A DNA stretch of 64,000 bases from Spizellomyces punctatus DAOM BR117 (taxonomy: Eukaryota > Chytridiomycota > Chytridiomycetes > Spizellomycetales > Spizellomycetaceae). The notes beneath the pieces were generated by a model. That model had not been told where the DNA came from. It did no database searches and was given only the letters and a program-made list of their open reading frames with translations. Below, in pieces: positions 47,403 to 61,821 of this stretch. The stretch is taken from contig NW_015971553.1 in the NCBI RefSeq assembly GCF_000182565.1, forward strand, positions 371,807-435,806. The letters run 5' to 3'. The translations under genes and the position numbers were made by a program. How positions within the stretch are numbered: the first letter of the stretch is position 1; each line of letters begins with the position of its first letter.

Positions 47403-49749
47403 ATGAGACTTGACGGCAGTGAGGACATCCTGGGAGAGCCGGCTGACATGAAGATCAACGCAGTATCACCTACTGGCGCCGCAAATGGGTATTTGCGTGG
47501 GGAGGCAGTTAGTAACGGGAAGGCAAGAGGGCTGCCAAAGAGTCAAAGACAAGAGGAATTGGTGCGCCTTATAATCCAGTCGCTGCAAGATTTAGGCCTC
47601 AGGTAAGCAGCTAGCATCAGGACGCCTGAGCCTGGAGAACTTCCGCACCCGATCAACTGAACATGTGGTCACAACTCTCAATATTGTAGAGATTCTGCAG
47701 AAACAGTTCAACGTGAATCCGGATACAGCCTGGAGTCACCAGCTGTAAGCCAATTTCGCCAAGGAGTGCTGTCAGGAAGCTGGGAAGCAGTGGAAGATCT
47801 ATTGCCGATCTTGGATATTGACGCACAAGACTTTCAGGTGGAGTCCAAGTCAGCACGCGGCTAGACTTTGTAAATCAAATGTCAACTTATAATTGTATCT
47901 TTTCAAAAGACCATCAAGTTTCTCATCCGCGAGCAGAAATACTTGGAGTTATTAGAGCAGCAAAAAACGAAGAAAGCGTTGGCTGTCTTACGGCAAGAAT
48001 TGGCGCCTATAAACATCAATTTACACAGGCTTCATGAGCTTTCGAGGTACGAATGATAATGGATTCTGGTGGATACTCCACGCTAACTCAGAGTCAACCA
48101 AAGCTTCATTATGTGCACTGATATCGACACACTGCGATCAAAAGCAAACTGGGACGGAGCTGACGGAAAGTCGCGTGCAATACTTTTAAGCAAACTGCAA
48201 AGTAAGCCAACAATGGACGAGCGAATATGCACTATACCTTAACTTTTCCGTTGTTGTACACTCAGAACATATCCCTTCTGCTATAATGATACCGGAGCGT
48301 CGTCTCGATATTCTACTGGATCAAGCGATCCAATTACAAAAGATGAACTGCCTGTATCACAACGTGTCCGAGGAGTCGACCTCGTTGTACGTGGACCATT
48401 CTTGTGATAGGTACCTAATTAACACAGTTCAAAGGTTACACTTTCTACAAAGGATTCACTTTATGTGCCACAGGAACCGATTTCCGTGCATCACAACTCA
48501 CATCTTTGAAGAGCACGCCGATGAAGTCTGGTTCCTTGCATTTTCTCATGACGGCAATTATCTGGCTTCGGCTTCAAAGGATATGACCGCGGTTATTTGG
48601 AGTGTGGGGGTGAGTCTTCTTTTTGTGATCAACCAATGGCACTTGACTGACGTCCCATAAAAGGAATGGAAACTAGTCCACATTCTGGCCGGACATACAA
48701 ATGCAATTTCGTTTCTGGCATGGAGTCCGGATGACAGTTTGCTTTTGACCGGGTCCAACGATAATTCGCTCAAAGTTTGGGATCCCAAAGTACGTTGGCT
48801 TATATTACGGCATAGGAGGCAAACCTATTTACTCAACATTTTCCTCATTTTTAGACGGGAGGCTGCATAAGCACCTTCTCTCGACATACAGACACGGTGA
48901 CATCTTGCGCCTGGCTTCCAGATGGGAAGCATTTCGTTTCCGGGAGCGTCGACAAACACATTTACCTGTGGAATCTCGAGGGCGAACTTGTGCACAAATG
49001 GTCTGGGGTACGCGTGACAGATCTGGCGGTGGCCAAGGACGGAAATATTATGCTAGCCATATCTGAGAAGAAGATTCGAATCTATAATTTGCTGGATAAA
49101 TCTGAGATTGGGTATGTTTCGTACGTCTTGACGTTTGACCTATAGCTTTTTAACTGATGGATATTGCGGGTTTATAAAGTGCGCTCCCCGAAACAGATTC
49201 TATCACGTCCGTGAGTATTGCCGATGACTGTCAGCATGTGTTGGTCAATCTCTCGATACAGGTACGATGTGGTAGTATGAAGACGCCTTGTGTCCGTCCG
49301 AAAACTCACACTCCATTCCAGGAGGTTCATTTGTGGGACCTGGAAGAAAAGCGTCTCGTCCGCAAATATGTTGGTCAAAAACAGGGACGATTTGTCATTA
49401 GATCATGTTTTGGTGGACTTCATCAAAATTTTGTTCTGAGTGGGAGCGAAGGTATTCCAACACTTTCATCAATCATATTCTGGCAGTGGTTCGTTGACTA
49501 TCATTCCATTGTGTAGACTCGCTAGTGTACGTGTGGCATCGAGAACGCGGGGTTCTGATCGAATCATTACCTGGCCATACAGGTACGGGCAAAACGCCAT
49601 ACTGAGATTACCACTACATGCTCACCTCATGCTATTGTGCTGTAGGTTGCGTCAATTGCGTTAGTTGGAATCCGAAACGGAATATGTTTGCCTCCGCATC
49701 AGACGATCACACAATACGAGTCTGGGGCCTAGCACCAGGCAATGCTTAA
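47403..49749 (+). CDS. GID7: Gid7/WDR26-like GID/CTLH ubiquitin ligase subunit
   Basis: Gid7/WDR26 is a scaffold of the GID/CTLH E3 ligase. About a dozen small exons encode a LisH-CTLH block ([55 protein letters not shown]) and then a WD40 propeller. Propeller repeats include [57 protein letters not shown] and the last one, [20 protein letters not shown]. The order LisH, CTLH, WD40 is diagnostic. The first ATG in frame is at 47403, but the frame remains open upstream with charged residues, so the true start may lie in an earlier exon. The 3' end converges on RPS3. Confidence 0.9.
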
Positions 49750-50012
49750 TAGCTCTGCGATCTTCACCATTCTGCCTTAGTATAACTATCCCTCCCCTTT
49801 TTCTTGTGTATATGGTAGCGGCTTTTGAATATACGCTTTTTTCACCTAATGGAATGAAAGCGAGCTCCTGCGCTATTGCTGAGTGATGCACTACATCAAT
49901 CTTGATCACTAAAATGCGTTACTGACGCGCAGTCTGGGTACTAATGAAAGTATAAAAATCAATTGAGCTCCCTATCCATATACAAGAACACTCCACCCTC
50001 CATGGTCCCAAT

Positions 50013-51308
<1,296 letters not shown>

Positions 51309-51387
51309 TGCGTCGACGTTGCGAAAGAGAGGGAACGTTACGGGTCCCCGCTGCAGTAACTAGTTATTCGCAGATTCAAAGAATTTT

Positions 51388-51409
51388 TCACGTGATGTTT
51401 ATCACGTGA
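51388..51409. promoter_or_regulatory. paired TCACGTGA palindromes upstream of RPS3
   Basis: TCACGTGA occurs at 51388-51395 and 51402-51409, 14 bp start to start, 80-100 bp upstream of the RPS3 start. This is the Cbf1/bHLH core. In some ascomycete yeasts Cbf1-type sites control ribosomal protein genes. Confidence 0.5.
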
Positions 51410-52080
51410 TTATGGCCATGAACGACTTCCTCATCATGCGTGCCTTCGTTCAACAACACACCGGTGTCAGTCCAAACATCCAGCGATGGTGATGTGTCTC
51501 GGTAATTTTGTATGAGAAGATGTAGGCTGTTTGTCTTTTACTAACTATGACGAGGTGTTAGCACAATGCGCAGCCGTTAAAAAGGCAAAATGTGCACCAG
51601 TGAGGGACTGACAGGAATGTCATCTTGCGGTCCATCTGGTCTTCATCAATAGCAGCGGTACCGCTAACGGTCGGCTACCGGTATGTGCTGTTAGGGACCT
51701 GGCAAATGGGGATTATGAAGATTCCGATCTTTACGTAATCCAAAGACGCGGTACTGGGAGCGTGACCTAATCGCGCGTTTGCGCAGACCTCGTCGGGTTT
51801 CTCTCCTGCGCGCTGCTCGCTGCGATATCCCTTGTCACAAACAATTGAAAAAAAAAGACTTTCTACTTATTGCAAGCAAATCCACCGAAAGCGAAGGAGA
51901 GCATTCAATAGATCACTTGGCTTTTTCTGAACAACGATCGGAACGAAACGATCTTGCGACTACAACTTGTGACTTTGGACGCGCACGATGATATAGAGAA
52001 GCCTCAACGCTCACAATCCCTTCAAAATAACCCTTTCTTTCCATCAGCAACCCAAAAGGTATAAGGACAGTCATAGAGCC
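51410..52080. other. divergent promoter region, RPS3 and retinoblastoma gene
   Basis: About 670 bp. No coding region is supported. It lies between two divergent genes. Confidence 0.5.
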
Positions 52081-55000
52081 ATGAAACGGATTCGGACAGT
52101 CGACGAGGAGTCTAGGAGCGCTTTCGTAGCCAAACAGCAGGACTCTGGATTTCCCAATGATCAGCTGAATAAACGACGGCGCACTTTGGGAATGAGTTAT
52201 GGCGAGTCATCAAACGCTGGATTTGTGGAGGCCGGTGTTGTTTTGGATGTTAAGGCGACATCCGCTCTTATTTCGCATGGGAGCCCACTTTCAGGGATAG
52301 AAAACATAGCGCATGTCAGCGATCAGCAAACTGGGGGTATCGCATTACGCGCTGCCTGTGGGCAGTCGACGGAGCAGCGTTGTATTGTTATTGACGAAGT
52401 CATGCGAGCATGGGATTCGAGTTTGGATTTGTGTAAATCCACGTTTGAAGCCTGTAAGACGATTCTGGACAAGGTTACCTTCAACATAGCTGGAAATGAT
52501 ATCTCACAGATGGTAAAGACAATATTTTTGCATTCATAAAGCGTCATGCATCTCAATTATCGATTCTCAGGGGAGCGAGAAATTGCATGAATGGGCAGCA
52601 GCGGCGATTTGGGTGCAATCCCATGTTGAAAAATGCCAAGTATGCCCAGACGGCACCCTCTCCGAAGCATATGGGCCACCTATGCGGATATCAAGGCTCT
52701 TAGATTGCGCCCTATTGAAGAGGTAGCTATGCACCGCAAGGTTTTTTTCTTCTCATTTGTTTAACGTGTGTTCCAACATAGGAGCAACACCCCGATTCAG
52801 ATAAAAGATCTGCCATCGCTTACGACCGAATTCAAGCTAGTTGTGACGGCACTTCAGCCCGATCTTCATCCTGTCTTATACCAGAGGTTGACGACCGATC
52901 TCCACGTAGCAGAAACGTTACATCAAACCATTGCTCGCGCTTTTGGCCTGTTTGATAACGTATTCAGAGGGCTGCTTCGACATACAAACTCGGAGCGGAT
53001 GGGACTAGCTATGGGTGATGAGTTCTTGGATGCTGTTCATCGCTTTGCGTGGATTTTTTTCTTGGTTGGTGCTGGTACGCCGTCGATCTCAATATGAAAG
53101 ATTTTGTTACCCGGAAGTATGGCTCATTGTTGCATTAGATGCACATTTCACGGTACCTTGGCCAGAAAATGACGTTGAAACGTGGTGCCTGTACTGTGTG
53201 CTTTTTGTTGCGATCCAACTCCCGGTCGATAAGCGCAGAATGATTAGGGAAGGTGGGCTGAATGTTTTCTACAAAATGTGCAGCGGGTCTCTATATTTAA
53301 CGCTTGCTTCAGTTTTGACGTTTGTTGGCCTTGAAAATAGGTCATCTGTTGACCAGTGCATTGCGGGCGGTGTCCAACCGGACGCCGACTGGAGAGACTA
53401 TTACACTACTGTGCGAAAATGGTTCTGTGAAAAGTACAACAAGGACACCGCTCAGTTTTTGCGACATGAGCAGGACTCAATTGAGCGGGTGCTGAATGTA
53501 TGTTGTCATGCAGCGACAATTATCTATCTAACCACACATAATCATCATGACGACCGCTTTTGATTTACAACAGATGCTGATACAACACAAAACGCAGCCG
53601 TTCAAGCACGAGCAAATACGAGTTCTTAACCCGCAAATACCATGGTCCATCTACGACGGTGCTTTGGACCCTGGGCGATTATTGTACAGTAATATCGAAG
53701 ATTTGAGCCGGTGGTACGATACAATATTGCTGGAGAAGCCGTATGAGTTTGATGGTAGGCTTTTCAGGCCCCTAAGTAGAACAATAGGTATGCGATTAAT
53801 TGTAATCCAATCCAACTTCTCCGCCTCGGAAAGCATAAGGAGGGCAAGGTATTGGAAGTGTACTTATGCTATATTCTTCTTTAGCCACTCCACGAAGATT
53901 TTGTAGAACGCCCCGTATGTCGGTTACGAAATCCGCGAGCTCGCGGAGCTTAAAAGCCGCATTTGAGCGGGCCAGTGTTTTCAATGTATGGTTACGCCCA
54001 GCACACCATCTTCTGACGTTGCCCTTACGTCTCATCCTCTGAATCTACACTGTTTAGAATCTCATGGCAGCCACTCCCTACATGGCCCGCTCCATCTCTG
54101 GAAGAGGAACAAGAGGGGCACCAACTGAAGCCGATCGACACCAGTTACAAGAGAAGTTTGCGGGGATGTTTGCGAACGATGTGGGTGTCCTAGAACGGTT
54201 TGGATGATGAGCCCTATATTACAGACCTAACTTTCACTCTCCGCGTTCAGTCTCTAGACCAAGCCATCATTACTTGCAGACTCTTGGCCTCGTACATATC
54301 ACACACGCAGATTCGTGCCATCATAAATCGAGTGGAAACTGTGACAGGTAGCCTATGAAAACCAATGCGCCGCACTTCGGACGCAGATTATTTACTCCGT
54401 GGTTATCTACCCTGACAGCAAATCTCCCACATGACCCAATCCGCGATGCAGCGTGGTCTTACGGTGTCAAGCTTTATTATCGACTCATGGAAGATTTGTT
54501 GGGTAGTCCACATGCACGAACATCAAAGGTGTGTGAAACGTACAGCCACGAACCTTCTTCAAAAACGAGGCTTATTGACCAACATCTCAATGGGACCTAG
54601 GAATTTTACCAAAAGTTGGTGGAAGATGGGCAATTCCATCGCTGCCTGCTATTTATTTCGTTGGAAATTGTTCGATACATGTACAAGGTGCAACAGCGTC
54701 TGCATGCTAATCGAGTATCCTCATTGGTTAACCCAAACCTCTGCCGAACAGTTCGACAAACCATTCACAAATGATTTAATACATCAGACGCAATGTCATG
54801 TTGTGGTGTTGGCGATGATGCTAAAGTTGGTGCAGCAAGGCGATTTTTGGGTATGTGAGAACTGCATCCAGAGCTTACACACGTACGGATGTTCATCAAA
54901 AGTTCGGGTGTAGTTGCCTGGGTGGATGAGCAAGCGACTAGTAGAGATCGAAGAGCGAGTGCTGGAGACGGAGTTGTGGAAGTGCAGAAGATTCTATCCC

Positions 55001-56130
55001 ATGCTGCGGGCTGCGGCCGGTGAGCGGTGCGATGGTGAGTTCGGCGATACGACTATTTCTGCTCCTTCAATGAAAAAATATTTATACGCCGACGGCTTAT
55101 TCCAGATGGAGCGTCACCAATGATACCGAAAACTGCGGCTTTCTACGGCTCTAAAATAAACCCCACTGAGTCGTCCGTACCAGGCGAAATCAAAGGCATT
55201 CAGGTGCGCTCAAATTGAGCACTATCCAGCGAATAGGAAGACAACTAATAGCACAGATCTTCAACAGTGTCTTTTAAGCCAAGCAACTCTTATGTCGATT
55301 GTGCGCCTGCGTCATCTTTGCACCGCACTTCACCTCTCTCCCGACACCGCACAGAAACTCCTCGAATGGGGCTTCAAGCACGAGCACAGGCATCACTTGC
55401 TTCAGAATCGCCATGTGGATGTGTACGTTATGGCATGTGTGTACGCTGCCGCAAAAATGGAGGGGAAAATTATGACCTTCAAAAGTGTGGTAGAGGGATA
55501 TAGAAAGCAGCCGCAGTTTGATGAGAAGGTAAGCTTGTATTTGATGGTCCCTGTCGACATGAGCGGAATCAGATAATAATTGTATCAACCAGACGGCCAC
55601 CTCCATCTATATTTCGCAATCTGAGCCTTCCGTGGACTTGATAACTTATTACAATCGTGTCTTCCTTCCGATTCTGCGAACGTATATGAACTCCATTGAT
55701 GTGAGTAACTAAACAGTCAGCTTTCCATGTGCATTTCCTAAACAACAAACTCTAGACCAACTCCCGAGCTGCTCAGTCGACAACCACCACAACAGCAACC
55801 ACAACCATCGCAAATGCAAGTGCACCAGTACCACCACCAGCAATAGTACCGTCTCCTTCGCACCACCGCCTATCTGCCCTGCGCCCACCGATCGACTCAT
55901 CAGTCCCCACCATGACACCTCGCACACGACGCTACTGCGCAACGGAGAGCCCTTTGACAACCGGACGGGTATGTTTCAATACGTAAAGAGAACCGAGTAA
56001 TATTCCTGATTTATCATTTTTGCAGAGAGATTTGGGATCAAGTAGAGGCCCCGTTACCTCCATGCGTCGTCTGTTCGGTGCCGACGGTCGTCCACCGCGA
56101 CTCCCGGACTCTAGACCTCCCCGGGGTTGA
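52081..56130 (+). CDS. RB1: retinoblastoma (pRB) family protein
   Basis: pRB proteins bind E2F/DP factors and restrain the G1/S switch; Dikarya use the unrelated Whi5 while chytrids keep RB and E2F. The gene has about a dozen exons. The N-terminal cyclin-like part shows LHEWAAAAIWVQSHVEKCQV and SRLLDCALLK, then HRFAWIFFLVGAG. Pocket A lies at about 54070-54890: TPYMARSISGRGTRGAP, then LPHDPIRDAAWSYGVKLYY and EFYQKLVEDGQFHRCLLFIS. Pocket B lies at about 55270-55700, with LQNRHVDVYVMACVYAAAKM and VDLITYYNRVFLPILRTYM. The tail is Ser/Thr/Pro-rich and basic. The acceptors and donors I checked are GT-AG. Confidence 0.88.
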
Positions 56131-56387
56131 TGCCCTTGTGTCACAGAAGGTCATGAAAAGCATTTGGAATCCATTGATACAGGCGTCTTGACTGCGTAGA
56201 ACTTCTAGTGAGAAGAAATGGTCAGTGCCGGCATAGATTTAAGTTATTATGGTGGAAGTAGGAACGGAAGGGAAATGGGAATCTGTGATCAATGTAAGTA
56301 TGATTAAAGTGACAACAATGTTATGAGCAAGATCTCTGTTACAATAGTATATTATACATAAAAACAACGTGTGTCCTAGAAAGATGG

Positions 56388-58813
56388 TTACTTGTGGCTT
56401 CTAGCTGCTTCTTCTAGTAGTCTTGCTTGAAGTTTGCTGCCACCGCCTCCTGTAATGCATCCAAATGTCCCAAGCTGGGGGTGTTGTTGCGCCTGCATGG
56501 CCTTTTTGCGCTTTTCCCCTATGAAAGGACTTTCTGGCTCTGTCAATTTCTTGGTGGATGGTTTGACATTCAGCGGTTTCATTTTATCGTACAAAACTGG
56601 CTGCGCTTTATGAACTTGTTGCTTACGGAGGAGCCGTATTTGTTCTTTCTCGCGTTCCTATTTTACGGAGGTCAATATTCAGCCTTACTTTATCCCTGAT
56701 CGTAATAGTGTCATAGGCAGACTACAGACCTCGTCATCTTTTGCCATCTCTTCCCTCATCTTTTGTTCGATAGCCTCTCTCTGTTTTCGTGACTCTTCAA
56801 ACGCCCGCCTCTCCTCGGCCCTTACGTCCGTGTGCAACAGCACGTTTTCCACATCTGTAAGCGGGCGATTTGAAGGCTGTGGAATGAAAGGGTCCAAACA
56901 TGGGAGAGGATTCGCCCGAAATTGCCTCATCCGCTCCTGTTCTCTTAGTTCCCGCTCTCGCTTCTCTTCGATGGTAAGACGCGCAAAGGAGCCGCGAATT
57001 TCTGTTTCAAGATTGAAGGGCTGAGGGTTGGTTATTGGGCGGTGAGGGACGGATGGAAGAGGCTTTGCATGAACATGTCAATGAATCAGGTCCAAGATTT
57101 GCAGAAACCGAGAGCGATCACCCTTCAAGACTCACATCAGGCTCATCATAAGGCAAAGGGTAGGCGCGGAACTGTTTCGCGCGCTCCTCTTCCTCTTTCT
57201 CTCGTTTGACCCGTTCCTCAAATTCAATTTTTTTTCTTCTGCTAATCTCATCCCCTGGGAGCGAGAATTCGGGTGGCACGATGACACGATGTTCGACCAC
57301 AGGCTCAAACGGCTGAAAGATCTTTTTAGGAATAGGATTCGCCTTTACTATTCTCGGTGGTGAGGGTTCAGGAGCCGGTGGTGGTCGGGGTTTTGTAATA
57401 GCAGGCGACTGAGGAATGGTGGGTGCTGATTTGGGAACGGCAGGAACACCAATTGGACGGTCGGAGGCCAGGATCTTACGGTCAACAGGCTTTGCCTTGA
57501 ACGGCTGGATCTTGGCCAATTCCGCCAGCTCTTGTTCTTCTCGACTCGGAACGCTAAGGATCAACAGTAGGTCAGTGTTGAAGTTTTGTATAGCTACTAA
57601 ATATACATACGTATGCGTCTTCTTCCGTAGCTTTGTGAGCAAATACGGTGATCGTGGTTTGGTCATTCTTACATGCCCCCTCCAAGGAGATGACACCTAC
57701 AGAGTAGATTCACCCCAGGGTTAGCCAAAACTCCATTCTTTCAAAGCGTCCGTGTGTTACCGCAGAAAAGACCTTTGCAGGTCCCGGCTTAGCCTTGAAT
57801 CTCTCGGGTACATTCGCCTCGAAAGACTTCACTTTCACTGCCAACGGAACGTACGGGGATTTTGGCTGGGTCACGTCGTTTGCCAACGTTCGTAGAGTAG
57901 AATGAAAATTGAAAGGTCTGGGGACTGTCATTCCATTCATTCGCTTTATTGGCTTCTTTTTCTGAAACAGACAATGCGCGTAAGTTACTGGTTCCCTGAG
58001 ATCATGAACAAGCGATGTCTTACCTGTACTCCGCCAGGAGACCGCATCCCCAACCCGTCCTTAGTTCTTAACCTTGAAGCAAAGCTAAACTCCTTTGGTA
58101 CTGTAAGTCCCCTGCGTTTCTGCGTCTGATTCATTTTCTCAGCGACAGGTTTTCCTTCACGGGGTTTAGTGTCCCGTGCCTTGGTTCTTTCTGGCTTAAC
58201 AGATTCATCGGCAGATGACGATGACGATGACAATCGCTGATTCGCAGATGCGAAGGGGTTTGCGAAGTTGCTAGCGCTCGTGTTTTGCTTACATTCGGGT
58301 TGAGTCAACCCAAGATTTGCCAGAAACTGGCTGGCTTTCGGTGTCGACTCTTGTACAGAAAATTCTTCGTGAAATTCGTCGTCGCCCTCGTTGTGATGAT
58401 TATCTTCCGCAAATATCGTGCTTGCAGGAGTTGTGATACGTGCGTCTGCGGCCCCGCCAAAGTCAATGGCTGTTAAAATCTGATTGACATTGACTGACTG
58501 GGCTCCCCATAAAAAGAATTTCCCGGCAGTCGCTATATATTGTGATTGGGGAAACAGGTTACGTACCAAACCAACTATCAATGCCAGTTTCGCTCTCCTC
58601 TTTCAAGAAATCATGAAATTGAGGAGCGTTAAATTCATAATTTGCATCCGTATCATCGCTCCCAACCGTCCTTTGCTCGGCCGCTTCGGCAAACAGATTA
58701 GATCCTGTAGTTTCCTTCGGAAGGCGTGCGTGGATAACGGGATAAAGCGATAGGGTTTTCAGTGGACGTGGTGTGAGGGAGCTTCTACGTGGAGGTTTAG
58801 GTCGAGGCGTCAT
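56388..58813 (-). CDS. TPX2: TPX2-like spindle assembly factor
   Basis: TPX2 activates Aurora A and nucleates spindle microtubules. The multi-exon gene begins MTPRPKPPRRSSL at 58813 and ends GSKLQARLLEEAARSHK at 56388. It is disordered and basic with several repeated TPX2 blocks: TVPKEFSFASRLR, TVPRPFNFHSTLRT, PQPFNLETEIRG, and RFKAKP, PFKAKP, QFRAYPLP, QFRANPLP. A long charged coiled coil (EEFERRVKRE-type heptads) precedes the TPX2 signature near the C-terminus. Fungal TPX2 proteins are poorly conserved and often unannotated. The open frame continues upstream to 58849 without ATG. Confidence 0.82.
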
Positions 58814-59287
58814 TGAGATTTTAAACGACTTTATTAAAGAGGAAGGCACCCCTTCTCCTTGGCTAGTTACAAAACGATAGAGAAAATGGGTGGAGGGGTT
58901 GATCTCGATACTCGTTTTCCTGCAGCCCCAGGAACACCTTCAAAGATCGTAGGAAACGCGGCAGGACGCGCCTTCGGACAAACCGAGTGGAAACTGCTTT
59001 CGGACTTTGCTTATGTAATCAGGCAACCCTTTGGTTGTCCCGCCGGTCCCAATTCTAGATCTGAACATCCCGAGCCGTTTTCACATCAGTCGCAATGATA
59101 ATCAAGACATAGTAGCAGCTTGTGGAGAGGTATAAAAGACAAGAAACACACTATAGTACTATACAATCCCACAATTCCCTCTATTACCCCAACCGGGCAT
59201 GTCCAAGATTAAACTAATAAACGCCAACATCCAAAAAAAAAAATCAATATTTCACGTTGAATCCATATCTGCCGCTGCAAAACTTCT
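58814..59287. other. intergenic region between TPX2 and RasGAP genes
   Basis: About 470 bp between two genes on the minus strand: the promoter of TPX2 and the 3' flank of the RasGAP gene. A run of nine A lies near 59233-59242. No gene is supported. Confidence 0.5.
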
Positions 59288-61821
59288 TCAGGTCCAGTCT
59301 CGTCCTGATGCACTGTCTCGATGCATTAACACATTCCGCGCGAGCTTTGGGGGTGACATTGGGGGGAGCGGTGGGTCGTTGAATGATTGAACGGCAATGC
59401 GTGACGACGGTATGCGCGCTTCCGCACTAGCGCTAATGGCTAGGTCATCTAGCGAATGGCTTCGTGTTTTATTATTGGCGCTATGTAAAGTGACATTTAA
59501 GTTCATTAGAGGAGAAAGTATGAATCAGGTGGATTCCTCATTCTACGTACGCTTGAAAGAACCCCTTCAAGCCCCACTTTGCTGACAGCCGCGCAAAAAG
59601 CGTCTGGCTTTTGCTCTTCCCTCTTTCACTTTGTACGCTGTCAGCGTACCCACTTTGTTCCACCACTCGTTTGAGCTCAAAGAAGTTGGGCAACACCCCC
59701 GCGCTCTCTTCTGGTGTGAGGTAACATAATTGCTCTTCCAGTTCGCGTTCAATCTTGGGAAGGGATTTGCCCAGATAGATGTAAAAGTTTGCTGTATCTA
59801 CTAGGTCCCCCGAGAGTGTTCGGGGGTATTTTAGGTTTGCGGAGCGGGGGCTCTCGGGACCTTTTAGTGATGGCATTGATCGGGAGAGTGCTTTGTTGAT
59901 ATTTGTGGAAGTGGCGTTCGATGACAATAAGTGTCCTGATCTGGTTACTTCTACGTCTTCCAGCTGTGCGTGACAATGGAAGAATAGCATTAGCACCATT
60001 CAATCTGGCTATTTTCCATGCTAAAATGGTCACACTAACCACATCCCGGGCGCTCTCGTCCTGGTCAAATTTCTCATCCAACGATGCAAATGTCAGGAAA
60101 TCTTTGATCTTTTCACGATTTTCTCGTAGAAAGTGATTCAAGGCCATAAGATACTGCTCTTTGTTGCCAAAATCCACATCATTGCACATGGCTGTCAAAA
60201 TCTTGCCACATAGTACGAGACCACGGCGTGCGGAAGGTGAGATTTTGCCTTCAACTAGACCGTAAGTATCCGGGGCCGTGATTGCTACAAAGCGAACCCT
60301 TGGTATGAACAAGAATTTAAATGGCAGCTGCATCGAAGATGTCACTTTACCTGGCACAAAAAATCGGAGGAAGAGGAAAGATCCCACGACCTTCTCAGAT
60401 ACAGATAGATATCCCACTGACTTTGCACTTGCAAAAGAACCTCTGCTCGCGGCCGGGAGCTTCGGAACGAAGGCGCGTTCGGAAAGACCTCTTGATCGAA
60501 ATACCTCTGATCCTGAGGTGTCTTGCCTTGGTCGAAATACCTCCGATCCTGAGGTGTCAGTCCCTAGTGATGGATGCGAATCCTTCCGTCCATTCGGCCA
60601 TGAATTCATTGATTCTGGACTTTTTATTCGACCTTGAGATTGCCGCTTTTCGAAACTACCAAGTTCCTGCCCGGTACTGCCGCTTCTGACATGAGACTTA
60701 CTGGTGGACCTTTTGTTAGACTGGGATGGGCGCCGGGACGTAGGAGAGGAGTGGAGAAGCTCCACACTTCCTGTCCTTCGCATAGGGCCTGTGAAATCCT
60801 CCTCCCCTTCCTTGGTGCTCGCGCTACTCGTTGATCCACGATGTTTTCTTCGACCGAAAAGGCGGAATCCTTCACCTTTTGATGGAAGTGGATTCATGTC
60901 ATCTTTTAATGACTGACTTCGAGTGAAGGACTGAGAACGCCGTGTTTCTGTCGGGCCAAGTTTTTCTGCTGAATCAGTTAGTATCGCCGAGCGCTCCTTT
61001 GGCGGTTTGTCCTTCAACGAATCGCGCGACTCTGACCGAGAGGTCATAATCGTCCCGCCTTCCGCCAAATGTGAACCACCCACTGGCTCTGCCATTTCCG
61101 CTTTCGAACCACCCTGTCTGACCGTAAATGTCGGTGTCCACCCCCCCTCGTATATCTCATCCACCGTGGCTCGCAGAAAATGGCACATCCTCTTTAGCGT
61201 CACTGGCATCTGTTCCTTTTTCTCCACGATGGATGTGAGGAGCCGTGAGCAGGCGCTTTTGAGTCGGGATTCATTCTCCGCTAACAGTTCTTGGACAGTG
61301 AATTGATCCATGTCTGGCGGAAACTTTTGAGGATCAATTTCGCACCCGTCAATGAAGGGGAGGATGTCACGAAGCGGTTCTGTGAGAGATTGACCGAGGT
61401 AGTGTAGACCTTCGTACCGAGCGAATGCATTGAGGAGCATGGTGGCCATACTGGATAAATACATATTTAGTTATAAGCACCGATGGCAAAAGGCTCCTAT
61501 AGCGAACTACCTGTTATCTCGTATTATATCGCTCAAATCTCTGCTCTTGATCACTGAACGCGGAGATAGTCTTAATGCCTGCAAGCGGCTTCAAATATCT
61601 TTTTGTTCAGGCATTTACTTACAATACCCCTGTATTCGTGACCGCAGCAATCTCTTCAAGAATGCCTCTGTTCCTCTCTCGCGCTGTCTTCTCAACAATG
61701 ACAATACGCCCAACGACACGCTTGCAGCTGTATCTCCCACAAAGGTAGCCTGACATATCAATGCGAGGAGGTTGGCGTTATTGGCGAGGAGAAGGTCGGC
61801 TATACGTTGATCAGCCGACAC
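59288..61821 (-). CDS. Ras GTPase-activating protein with insert in the GAP domain
   Basis: A RasGAP that would stimulate GTP hydrolysis by Ras-type GTPases. Exons run from about 61821 to 59288; the 5' end is not resolved. The catalytic domain begins ADLLLANNANLLALICQATF, carries the arginine finger in SDIIRDNSMA, then LTEPLRDILPFIDG, FLFLRFFVPA (FLR motif, joined across a GTAAAG...TTTGTAG intron), APDTYGLVEG and LNHFLRENREKIKDFL. A Ser/Thr/Lys-rich insert of about 230 residues splits the domain just before the FLR helix. A C-terminal region has a YIYLGKSLPKIERELEEQL coiled coil and a disordered end. The last exon joins through the donor GTACGT. Confidence 0.85.

Noticed and set aside
61615-61720. 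Alternative frame in the RasGAP 5' exon (ending EEIAAVTNTGVL)
   Set aside because: The other frame (SLGVLSLLRRQ...) fits the RasGAP helix pattern better and splices onto the arginine-finger exon.
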